Assembly (NCBI GenBank): GCA_029261615.1
Contig: JAJDAX010000280.1
Coordinates: 1 to 7,501 of the forward strand
Source: Nitrospinaceae bacterium
GTDB taxonomy: Bacteria > Nitrospinota > Nitrospinia > Nitrospinales > Nitrospinaceae
DNA length: 7,501 bases
Direction: 5' to 3'
A model generated the notes under the pieces. The model was not told where the DNA came from. It made no database searches and was given only the letters and a program-made list of their open reading frames with translations. This document shows positions 1-7,266 of this stretch, in pieces. The position numbers and the translations under genes are program-made. The stretch's first letter is position 1; each line of letters begins with the position of its first letter.

Positions 1-1743
1 CCCAGCCGCTGGACCAGCATGTTCCAGGGCTATCCTGTCTTCATCTATTACCCCTATCAGTTGGCTTATCTGAGCACGTTGCTCAAGCGGGAATTCCCCG
101 ACGACTACGTCAAACTGATCGATGGCACTTACCTGCGTTTCACGGCTGAGGATTATATTCAGTACCTGGACCAGGAAAAGCCGGACTGGTTGATTTTTGA
201 AGTGGATACGGTGACCTATAAAGAAAGCCTGCGCATCGCGAAGGCCCTGAAAGCCAAGTACGGAACGCGGGTGATCATCACAGGGCAATACCCAACGGCG
301 TTTCCAGAGAACGTGATAGCTGACGGTATGGACTACGCATGCATTGGCGAATTTGAATACGCTGTGGTCGACATCCTGAACGGGCTCGATCCCAAAACCA
401 TCTCCGGTGTCTATCCAAACAGCTATCGCAAGGTGCTGGACATTGATTCTCTTCCCGACCCGGAAGATGAGGATATCCGCCGCATCGACTACAGTTACTG
501 TGGCGGGCACCGCTGGACCAAATACCGTGAAATTGAAGTGCATGCATCTCGCGGGTGCCCCTACACCTGTGATTTTTGCGTAGCGGGAACGGTCTATTAC
601 GAAAAAGAGAATTGGCGCTTCCGCAGCCCGCAGCGCATCATCGCTGAAATCGAAAACCTGCGACGTAAATATCCGGAGATGGAGGGTTGCTGGTTCAACG
701 AAGAAACTCACATCATCCGTAAAAAAGACATAATGTCGTTTTGCCAGGCGATTATCGATTCCGGCAATAACGACCTTCGCTTTGAGGCCATGGCCAATCA
801 TCAGCGCATTGACGAAGAAATTCTCGAGATGATCAAAAAAGCCGGCTACTACAAACTCCGGCTCGGCATTGAAACCATCGACGAAGCAACCGGTCAGAGT
901 ATCGGTCGCAAAACCAAAGCCGACCGCTTGCACGAGCTTTTGCGGTCCGCCAAGCGACTGGGCATCGAAATTTACGGCACGTTCATGATCGGTGCGTCCG
1001 GATCAACACCTGAAGGTGATCGCAAGACCATCGACTACGGCAAAAAACTGATCTCGGAAGACCTGATTTCGAGCTGGCAGTGCTCCATCTCCGTTCCGCA
1101 TCCCGGCACCACGTTTCACAAAAAAGCGCAGGAGAATGGATGGCTGGCGACCAACGATCTGGAATCCTTCAACGGCTCCAGCGGAACCGTGGTCAGTTAC
1201 CCGAACTATTCCAGCGAGCAAATCATGGATTCGGTTCAGCTAATGAGCAGCGAATTCCGTGATGCACGGACGCAGGAAACAGTCCGGCCCAAACGATCGC
1301 TTGCGGCAGAGAAAACTGCGATCCTCAAACAGGACAAACCGGAAATCGATAAACTGGTCAAGGCGATGAATGCGCGATTTGAAACCGACCCAAATGGTGC
1401 TGGAGAAGATGCGAAAAGCATTCTGGAGAAATTTCCACAGCTCTTGAGTCCACGTTATGTCATCGGCAAAGTAGCCGTGCTGGAGGGCCAACTGGAACAG
1501 GCACGCGAGCAGTTTGAATACGTTTACAAAACAGCCGTCGACTACGACGACGCATTGATGTTTGGTGCGGGTGCGCATTACCGGCTCGGCATGATTTGCC
1601 TTGAGGAAGACAAAAGCGACGAAGCCCTGCAACATTTTAAAATGTGCATGCATCTGAGCCCCGACCACAAGGAAGCCAGAAAGCAATATTGGCTACTGAT
1701 TCCGGAAACCGTGCCCGAAGCTGAACCGGCTGTGGTTTCTTAA
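1..1743 (+). CDS. B12-binding-domain radical SAM enzyme with C-terminal TPR region (5' end outside window)
   Basis: The frame is open from base 1. The first ATG, at 19, falls inside the conserved N-terminal part of the cobalamin-binding fold (PSRW, then YYPYQLAYLSTLLK), so the true start is probably upstream and the gene is 5'-partial. Numbering from that ATG: a B12-binding-like Rossmann domain covers about 1-125, with GQYPTAFPE at 89-97 in place of the usual GGPHAT-type loop. The radical SAM motif is canonical CX3CX2C (C180, C184, C187, within SRGCPYTCDFC), which holds the 4Fe-4S cluster that cleaves SAM. RLGIET at 281-286 and the FMIG strand near 322 belong to the radical SAM barrel. Residues about 476-553 form two TPR-like helical pairs, a likely protein-binding tail. 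The family includes methyltransferases and other radical enzymes acting on lipids, sugars and natural products; the substrate here is unknown. Ends in TAA, 23 bases before the next gene. The enzyme class is well supported and the role is inferred. Confidence 0.93.
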   Translation, partial: PSRWTSMFQGYPVFIYYPYQLAYLSTLLKREFPDDYVKLIDGTYLRFTAEDYIQYLDQEKPDWLIFEVDTVTYKESLRIAKALKAKYGTRVIITGQYPTAFPENVIADGMDYACIGEFEYAVVDILNGLDPKTISGVYPNSYRKVLDIDSLPDPEDEDIRRIDYSYCGGHRWTKYREIEVHASRGCPYTCDFCVAGTVYYEKENWRFRSPQRIIAEIENLRRKYPEMEGCWFNEETHIIRKKDIMSFCQAIIDSGNNDLRFEAMANHQRIDEEILEMIKKAGYYKLRLGIETIDEATGQSIGRKTKADRLHELLRSAKRLGIEIYGTFMIGASGSTPEGDRKTIDYGKKLISEDLISSWQCSISVPHPGTTFHKKAQENGWLATNDLESFNGSSGTVVSYPNYSSEQIMDSVQLMSSEFRDARTQETVRPKRSLAAEKTAILKQDKPEIDKLVKAMNARFETDPNGAGEDAKSILEKFPQLLSPRYVIGKVAVLEGQLEQAREQFEYVYKTAVDYDDALMFGAGAHYRLGMICLEEDKSDEALQHFKMCMHLSPDHKEARKQYWLLIPETVPEAEPAVVS

Positions 1744-1766
1744 GCCTCACACGCGAGCCCGTCACT

Positions 1767-3206
1767 ATGTCCGGAAACAGCATCGTTTTTTGCACAGCAC
1801 GGGAAGTCGAGGTCAATCGTGCGTCTGACCTGGCAAAAAAGTCCACCAACAACGTCTATTATTTCGGACCTGACTCCTCACCCTACAAAACCTCGCAAGG
1901 TAACACCTTCATAAGCTGGGGTGAGGGATCTTTCTCTTATTCAAAAGCCCTTCGGCATTTCACCCGATTAAAATCACTGGCACCTGAAAAAGTATTCCTG
2001 CCCCTCAATAATGAAAGCGGCACGGGCTACAACAAGCTCCGCCTGTTCGCTCTCGGGCTATCCAGTCAGGCTGTGGAGGTTGCGCCCGGCGGGTCACCAG
2101 GAAACATTTCCTTCGGCCAGATACTGTCACAAAAAGAAATCATCTGGCACACCGCATTGATCTGGTTTTTCGATTGTATCGCCCCGTTACTGCGCCTCTG
2201 GCTGAACACACAAGCCCCTCCGATAAACAGCGCACCCAGACCACCGGTACAAACAAAAACGATACAGGATTTCTACAGCGATGAGTTACCGCAAGCCTCC
2301 ATCATAATCCGGACGTTTAATGAAGCGCGTTATCTGAGCCAGACGCTGGAAGCGATCGCCCGCCAAAAAGGGCCTGGACGCGAAGTCATTGTCATCGACT
2401 CGGGTTCAACTGACGACACCGTTGCCATCGCCTGTTCGCATTCGGTGAGGGTGTATGAAATAGCCAAAGAATCGTTTCACTATTCGAGCGCCCTCAATCT
2501 CGGAGCCCAGCTCGCACGGGGTCGGTTTCTGGTCAACCTCAGCGCGCACGCGGTCCCGCAAACCGATACCTGGCTTGCCAACCTGGTCACCCCCATGCAG
2601 GAAGACGAAAGCGTTGCCGGAGTCTGTGGTCGCGAAGTACCGCTTGAAGACTGGGCGAGTCCGTTCGAGAGGAAACTTTTGCACGATATGTTTCGACCGG
2701 AAAAACGAGTGATGAAAGAATCTTTCTTTTTCTCCAACGCCAATTCATCCATCCGACGTGACCTTGTTCTGGAAATCCCGTTTGACGAAGACATCGACTG
2801 GGGTGAGGATCAGGTTTGGGCGCATGCCGTGCATCAACGCGGATTCACAACCCTCTACACGCCGGAAAGCCCGGTAGCGCACTCCCACAACCTATCGATG
2901 ATCGATTGTTTCGTTCGCACGCTAAAATTTCAACGAACCTTGTTTCGGCGCATGCATCAAGATCGTGCCGACATCACAAATAATGAGTTCCATTACCATC
3001 TTCCAGCGCGCGCACTTTCGTTTCGCAGATTCATCCGGGATCACCGCCTGATGCCGGGATTTCAAGCCTGGTTTGCTGCCGCTTTCTGCGAATATATCAA
3101 TTTCCTTGGAAGCGATATGGCACATCGTGAAATGTTAATTGCCAAACGCCAGTCCTCCTGCTCGAGTAAACGTTACCAACCCAAAAAGGAGGCCGTGTCG
3201 CCATGA
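1767..3206 (+). CDS. Family 2 glycosyltransferase with extra N-terminal domain
   Basis: 479 residues. The GT-A catalytic domain runs from about 176 to 400: ASIIIRTFNEARYL (nucleotide-binding strand), DSGSTDD at 211-217, SAHAVP at 259-264 at the usual DXD position, SNANSSIRR at 323-331 (acceptor-side loop), the ED pair at E347-D348 (expected catalytic base region) and AHSHN near 371-375. These features match rhamnosyltransferase-like GT2 proteins that move a sugar from a nucleotide donor at the cytoplasmic face of the membrane. Residues 1-120 are an added alpha/beta domain containing VFLPLNNESGTGY (76-88). A hydrophobic stretch at about 125-146 could be a membrane anchor or a buried helix, and a Pro-rich linker at 150-162 follows it. 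The ATG at 1767 has only a weak upstream purine patch (GCGAG), but no better in-frame start exists after the previous stop. It follows the radical SAM gene by 23 bases and overlaps the next gene by 4. Donor and acceptor sugars are not known. Confidence 0.92.
   Translation: MSGNSIVFCTAREVEVNRASDLAKKSTNNVYYFGPDSSPYKTSQGNTFISWGEGSFSYSKALRHFTRLKSLAPEKVFLPLNNESGTGYNKLRLFALGLSSQAVEVAPGGSPGNISFGQILSQKEIIWHTALIWFFDCIAPLLRLWLNTQAPPINSAPRPPVQTKTIQDFYSDELPQASIIIRTFNEARYLSQTLEAIARQKGPGREVIVIDSGSTDDTVAIACSHSVRVYEIAKESFHYSSALNLGAQLARGRFLVNLSAHAVPQTDTWLANLVTPMQEDESVAGVCGREVPLEDWASPFERKLLHDMFRPEKRVMKESFFFSNANSSIRRDLVLEIPFDEDIDWGEDQVWAHAVHQRGFTTLYTPESPVAHSHNLSMIDCFVRTLKFQRTLFRRMHQDRADITNNEFHYHLPARALSFRRFIRDHRLMPGFQAWFAAAFCEYINFLGSDMAHREMLIAKRQSSCSSKRYQPKKEAVSP
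3187..3192 (+). promoter_or_regulatory. Strong Shine-Dalgarno site for the second glycosyltransferase
   Basis: A perfect AGGAGG lies 10 bases before the ATG at 3203, inside the 3' end of the preceding gene. It fixes that start. It is the best ribosome-binding site in the window and suggests this gene is also translated by fresh initiation rather than only by coupling through the ATGA overlap. Confidence 0.8.
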
Positions 3207-4153
3207 AGGTCTCGATTATCATACCCAACTGGAACGGCGCTCGCCTGCTCGGCATGTGCCTCGACTCCCTGTTCGATTCCAGCTTCCAGGATTTTGAAGT
3301 CATTGTCGTTGACAATGGATCAGAAGATGCCTCTTGCGCCTTGATCCGCGAACGCTACCCGCAAGTTCGCCTGATCCTGCTCGATAAAAATTACGGGTTC
3401 GCACCCGCCTGCAATGAAGGAATAAGAAACACAACCAGCGACTATATCGTATTGCTCAACAATGATATCGAAGTCGAAAAGCACTGGCTCCGGGAATTGG
3501 TCGATGGCATGGAGGCTCATCCTGAATGCAGTATGGGGGCATCCCGCATGATGTACCGCGACGACCGCAGTCAGTTTTGTAATGCGGGTGACAGTTTTTT
3601 CCCCTGGGGTGCTGGCAAATCGCGTGGCGAAGGGGAAACCGACTACGGACAATATGATACCGAAGAGGAAATACCGGGAGTTTGCGCAGGTGCCGCCATT
3701 TACCGCAGCAATCTGTTTGAGGATGTCGGCTTGTTCGACGAGAGGTTTCACTCACTGGCGGAAGATGTCGATCTGAATTTTCGCGCCCGCCTAAAAGGAA
3801 ATATTGCGTTCTATTTTCCAGCAGCACGCGTGTTTCATATTGGCTCGGCAACCCTTGGCCGCTACAGCGATCGCTATGTGTATCAGGCACATCGCAACGA
3901 ATGGTTCGTGATGTTAAAAAACTTACCGCTAACCCATTTTATCCGCCACCTGCCGGACATTATCCGCTATCAAGTTCGGACCGCCTGTTATTTTTCTTTT
4001 CGGGGTCAAGGTGGCCTGCTGTGGAAATCCAAACTCGATGCAATCAAACAGTCCCCGGCAATGCTGAGAAGTCGCGCCCACATTCAGAATGAGCGGACGT
4101 TATCCGACGCATCACTTGAGCAGGTCATGGAAAAAGAAGGGAACGCCTCATGA
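3203..4153 (+). CDS. Family 2 glycosyltransferase, rhamnosyltransferase (WbbL/RfbF)-like
   Basis: 316 residues, a normal full length for a single-domain GT2. It begins directly with the catalytic fold: KVSIIIPNWNG at 2-11, VVDNGS at 35-40, the metal-binding NND at 86-88 (LLNNDIEV), CAGAAIYRS at 161-169, LFDERF then AEDVDLNFR at 186-194 with E187-D188 as expected base, and the late FHIGSATLG at 211-219. The C-terminal third (HRNEWFVMLKNLPL onward, to RSRAHIQ) is the amphipathic, membrane-associated tail usual in WbbL-like enzymes that add rhamnose or a related deoxysugar to a lipid-linked or surface glycan. Family membership is clear; the sugar specificity is a guess from similarity. The start is fixed by an AGGAGG site 10 bases upstream. 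The gene overlaps its neighbours on both sides by ATGA (4 bases), so it is inside an operon and probably acts in the same pathway as the previous transferase. Confidence 0.94.
   Translation: MKVSIIIPNWNGARLLGMCLDSLFDSSFQDFEVIVVDNGSEDASCALIRERYPQVRLILLDKNYGFAPACNEGIRNTTSDYIVLLNNDIEVEKHWLRELVDGMEAHPECSMGASRMMYRDDRSQFCNAGDSFFPWGAGKSRGEGETDYGQYDTEEEIPGVCAGAAIYRSNLFEDVGLFDERFHSLAEDVDLNFRARLKGNIAFYFPAARVFHIGSATLGRYSDRYVYQAHRNEWFVMLKNLPLTHFIRHLPDIIRYQVRTACYFSFRGQGGLLWKSKLDAIKQSPAMLRSRAHIQNERTLSDASLEQVMEKEGNAS
4136..4141 (+). promoter_or_regulatory. Shine-Dalgarno-like site for the second radical SAM gene
   Basis: GAAGGG, an imperfect match to GGAGG, lies 8 bases before the ATG at 4150, inside the end of the glycosyltransferase gene. 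It supports that start, which also agrees with the protein beginning MKVTLIYPPD, the usual first strand of a B12-binding-domain radical SAM protein. Confidence 0.55.
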
Positions 4154-6285
4154 AGGTGACGCTAATTTATCCACCGGATCGAAATTTTCCCGGCAACCCA
4201 TACTCCAGTCTACCTGCGCTCTCGTCCTGTCTAAAGGAAGCGGGACACGACACTGCTCTGCACGATGTCAATCTCGAAGTGTTTCTGGAGCTTGTTAATT
4301 CCGGCTTGTTGATTCGACACTTTGACCAAATGAATGAGCGCATGGAACAACTGGGAGAAAAACCTGCCCTCAACGCTCAGGAAGCAGCAGAATACCAGTC
4401 GCTGGTGCAGCAGCTATCGGTTCCAAGGGAGAGCCTGGAAAACGCTCTAACAGCGTTGGAGATAATGAAATCTCCCGAATCATTTTATGAACCGGATCAG
4501 TTCAACCGGGCTTACGATGATTTGCGATCACTGCTTAGATTTTATTTTGGAGGTCACCCCCTGGACAACGCAGCCAACCCGGATGTCGTCAACCGTCTGT
4601 TCGATCGACTGCAACAACCGATGGACGATCCCATCACGGCCGCTCTTCAAAATGGGATTGTCGACAATATTATTCAAGAGAAGCCAGGTCTGATCGGTAT
4701 CAGTATTCCATTTATGGTCTCTTACTGGGAAGGACTGCGCCTCGCCAGGCTGTTAAAGGAAAAAGCACCTCACATTCCGATCATCATCGGCGGCGCCCTC
4801 ATCGAAAACCACGAATCAATATTCACAGGCGATCCCCGCCTGTTCGACCTGTATGATTTTGTCATGGTCGGCGACGGTGATCTGGCCTTACCCAAACTTG
4901 CGACCACTCTGGAAAACGGTGGTGACCTTCAGCAAGTAGAAAACCTCTGCTACAAAGATGTAAACGGCAACTGGGCATTTACAACTCAACAGCGCCTGGA
5001 CGATTTGAGTTCGCTTCCTGCACCAGACTTTGCAGGCCTGGCACTCAGCGATTACCCGGTACCAGAAGTTGGAGCAACCTTCCAGACTTCACGCGGCTGT
5101 TATTACGGTAAGTGTACCTTTTGCTCGGAAAGCTTCCGCGAAAACTATCGTCTTAGAAAACCGGAGCGGGTTTTTGAGGATATGGAACACATCCACAACA
5201 CCACCGGCATCCGCCATTTTTATTTCTGGGACTCGCTATGTCCTCCAAGGACATTGAAGTACGTTGCCGAACAGGTTAAGAAAAAAAACCTGCCCTTCAT
5301 CTGGTTCGCCGAAACCAAAATGGAAAAGGCTTACCTGCCACCGGCATTCATGCAAAACCTTGCCGACGGCGGTTGCCGCTTTTTACAGTTCGGGTTTGAA
5401 TCGGCCAGCCAGCGCGTGCTGGACTTGATTGACAAGGACAACGACCTGCAAGAGGTCGATCAGGTGCTACACAACATGGCCGACGCGGGCATCATGGCAT
5501 GCATGACCTGGTTCATCGGTTTTCCAACCGAAACGGAAGGGGAAGCCCGGTTGACTTTCGATTACATTCGCAGTCACGGGCCCAATATTGCATTGTCTGC
5601 TTATTGCGGGGTTTACCATCTGTTGCCAGACCAGCCTTTGTTCTATCACCAGAAAAAACTCGGCATTGAAGTCGAACAAAACGAACATGGTGGTTATGTC
5701 TACACCTATCAGGATGGATCATCTCCATATGATAAAACCGAATACCACCAGACGTATGAGGCACGATCAGATTCCAAGCTGCTGCACCACGGTGGCTATC
5801 TGCTCTACGCCGATCATTGCCCGGATAAACTGGTTGAATTGACCGGCTCCCACCGTTCGGGAACCATTGCTCGCCACATTCCTGATTTGAAAAACACCCG
5901 CATTGTGTTCAATGACACCGCTGTCCTGAAACGCTTCCCCCGGGATTTTGTGCAGGACTTCAACCAGCCTCCGCAACCGTTCACCCTGGTGTATCACAAG
6001 ATGTCCGGCGAAACGTTCCGCTTGCGAGGTCGGGAAATCGCTGCTCTCAAAAATTGTCGTGAGCCCATGACCGCTGAACATTTACGGGTTTCACTCGGTG
6101 TGGAATGGGACGAAATGACCGACATTCTGACCAAGCTATCGCATCGCGGTTTGTTGCGCTTTGTCGGTCAGGTAGAACAGTTTGACATTGAGCCCGCTGC
6201 TGCACATTACGCAGGCTCCGGATATCTTCTTGGTGCAAGTGTTTCAAACTCCCCCGGCACCCCGTCCGTGAGCACTCCAGCATGA
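4150..6285 (+). CDS. B12-binding-domain radical SAM enzyme with CX4CX2C motif and helical insertion
   Basis: 711 residues, long for the family. Residues 1-45 (MKVTLIYPPD, SLPALSSCLKEAGHD) and 175-260 (GLIGISIPFMVSYWEG, IIIGGALIEN, DFVMVGDGD) form a split cobalamin-binding-type Rossmann domain. Between them, about 45-172 is a mainly helical, charged insertion. The radical SAM core follows at about 308-520: TSRGCYYGKCTFCSES with C317, C322 and C325, so the cluster motif is CX4CX2C instead of CX3CX2C; then FYFWDS at 357-362, LQFGFES at 412-418 and TWFIGFPTE at 453-461. Residues about 625-672 look like a small winged-helix domain (GREIAALKN to RGLLRFVG), and the end is a Ser/Pro/Thr-rich tail. 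An enlarged N-terminal domain and altered Cys spacing recall RiPP-maturation-type and related B12 radical SAM groups, but no precursor peptide gene is visible. The location between a glycosyltransferase and a methyltransferase, with ATGA overlaps to both, points to tailoring of the same product. The exact reaction is unknown. Confidence 0.92.
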   Translation: MKVTLIYPPDRNFPGNPYSSLPALSSCLKEAGHDTALHDVNLEVFLELVNSGLLIRHFDQMNERMEQLGEKPALNAQEAAEYQSLVQQLSVPRESLENALTALEIMKSPESFYEPDQFNRAYDDLRSLLRFYFGGHPLDNAANPDVVNRLFDRLQQPMDDPITAALQNGIVDNIIQEKPGLIGISIPFMVSYWEGLRLARLLKEKAPHIPIIIGGALIENHESIFTGDPRLFDLYDFVMVGDGDLALPKLATTLENGGDLQQVENLCYKDVNGNWAFTTQQRLDDLSSLPAPDFAGLALSDYPVPEVGATFQTSRGCYYGKCTFCSESFRENYRLRKPERVFEDMEHIHNTTGIRHFYFWDSLCPPRTLKYVAEQVKKKNLPFIWFAETKMEKAYLPPAFMQNLADGGCRFLQFGFESASQRVLDLIDKDNDLQEVDQVLHNMADAGIMACMTWFIGFPTETEGEARLTFDYIRSHGPNIALSAYCGVYHLLPDQPLFYHQKKLGIEVEQNEHGGYVYTYQDGSSPYDKTEYHQTYEARSDSKLLHHGGYLLYADHCPDKLVELTGSHRSGTIARHIPDLKNTRIVFNDTAVLKRFPRDFVQDFNQPPQPFTLVYHKMSGETFRLRGREIAALKNCREPMTAEHLRVSLGVEWDEMTDILTKLSHRGLLRFVGQVEQFDIEPAAAHYAGSGYLLGASVSNSPGTPSVSTPA

Positions 6286-7262
6286 ACCTTTTGCACTTAT
6301 TCGAGGGAAACAGGGAACAATATCGCAAGCCACTTTATATTTATTCCGCGCACCATTCTAAAACCCAACACTATATAAACACCGTCTCCCGCATTTACGA
6401 AAACGAGAAGGTCTCTGTGTTGTTGCGCGGGGATTGCCCGTCACTTGACGTACCTGCGAATATGGAAATTAAAACGCTGGATTTAAGCGAAGCATTGTCT
6501 GATGAAACGGCTACAGCATTTAAACAGATTGTGGCGCATGATGATTTCGACTCTCTGCTCATTCAAAATGACGAGTCAACAGAGTCTTATGAAGTCGTTG
6601 ACCAGATGCCATTTCTCAGTCTTTTTGGCGACAGCCATCGTATCGCTTTCCTCAACGCAAATTTTCAGATTGTGCCAATCAACGATCTGATAGCAATCTG
6701 GAAAAACCCCATTCACCTCGAAGACGCTAAACTAACAGTAAATTGCCCCGGATTGATGATCGATCGTGAGCTGGCGCATCTGGAGCGTCTGGCTCGCACG
6801 CGACCACCTTCAGACACCGTGATTGAAATCGGCCGTTATTACGGACGCTCCACAATTGCATTGGGGCAGGGAGTGAAACGCAGCAAGCTCGGCAAGGTTA
6901 TCAGCATCGATCCCTTTTCAGCACCGGATGTACAGGAACGCATTTCAGCGCATTGCGTTTCGCGCTTCGTCGAATTGTGGGACCAGACTTCACGTTCGGG
7001 ATTTGAACGCTGGCGAAAAGAACGAGAAAAATATCAAATCGGTATGGTGTTCATCGACGGCGATCACCGTTACCCCGCGGTCATTCAGGATATCGAGATG
7101 TGGTCAAGTGTTCTGATGCCGGGCGGGATCATCGCCTTGCACGATTACTATGAAACTCAACCTGACTGCCTGAAGGCCCTCAATGAAAAAATTATTTGGT
7201 CAGGAAATTTTGAACAGATTGAATTGAAGACCAGCCTTCTCATCGCGCGGAAAAAAGCCTGA
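6282..7262 (+). CDS. Class I SAM-dependent methyltransferase with extra N-terminal domain
   Basis: 326 residues. The C-terminal half (about 160-326) is a Rossmann methyltransferase of the Methyltransf_24/CmcI-like type: motif I EIGRYYGRS at 182-190 (SAM-binding loop), acidic D210 in VISIDPF closing strand 2, MVFIDGDHRYPAVIQD at 255-270, PGGIIALHD at 280-288 with H287-D288 as possible metal or substrate residues, and a final strand LLIARKK. Related enzymes often O-methylate sugars or natural products. The first 150 residues are a separate alpha/beta region (LYIYSAHH, VSVLLRGD, LLIQNDEST) that resembles the extra N-terminal domain of the glycosyltransferase at 1767. The start overlaps the radical SAM stop by ATGA and has no good Shine-Dalgarno site, so coupled translation is likely. 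It is the last + strand gene of the run and ends 26 bases before a convergent gene. Methyltransferase is well supported; the acceptor is unknown. Confidence 0.88.
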   Translation: MNLLHLFEGNREQYRKPLYIYSAHHSKTQHYINTVSRIYENEKVSVLLRGDCPSLDVPANMEIKTLDLSEALSDETATAFKQIVAHDDFDSLLIQNDESTESYEVVDQMPFLSLFGDSHRIAFLNANFQIVPINDLIAIWKNPIHLEDAKLTVNCPGLMIDRELAHLERLARTRPPSDTVIEIGRYYGRSTIALGQGVKRSKLGKVISIDPFSAPDVQERISAHCVSRFVELWDQTSRSGFERWRKEREKYQIGMVFIDGDHRYPAVIQDIEMWSSVLMPGGIIALHDYYETQPDCLKALNEKIIWSGNFEQIELKTSLLIARKKA

Positions 7263-7266
7263 TAGC

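Noticed and set aside
19..21. ATG at 19 as the true start of the first radical SAM gene
   Set aside because: The frame is open upstream to base 1 and the codons before it (PSRWTS) fit the conserved first loop of the B12-type domain. The first beta strand would be missing if translation began here, so the start is most likely outside the window.
1240..1686. 148-codon open frame on the - strand
   Set aside because: It lies fully inside the well-supported radical SAM-TPR gene, its protein shows no recognisable domain, and it is explained by the coding pattern of the opposite strand.
1744..1766. Promoter or terminator in the 23-base gap after the first radical SAM gene
   Set aside because: The gap has no inverted repeat, T run or -10/-35 pair; it is too short for a full promoter and is best read as an intra-operon spacer.
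3320..3890. Two - strand open frames of about 144 codons (3320-3751 and 3456-3890)
   Set aside because: Both are antisense to the catalytic core of the second glycosyltransferase, overlap each other in different frames, and have Cys/His/Arg-rich compositions typical of shadow frames.
4089..4298. Small 69-codon + strand open frame across the junction between the second glycosyltransferase and second radical SAM gene
   Set aside because: It is out of frame with two strongly supported genes that overlap by ATGA, has no ribosome-binding site of its own and no recognisable pattern. I considered a RiPP precursor peptide here but found no leader/core-like organisation.
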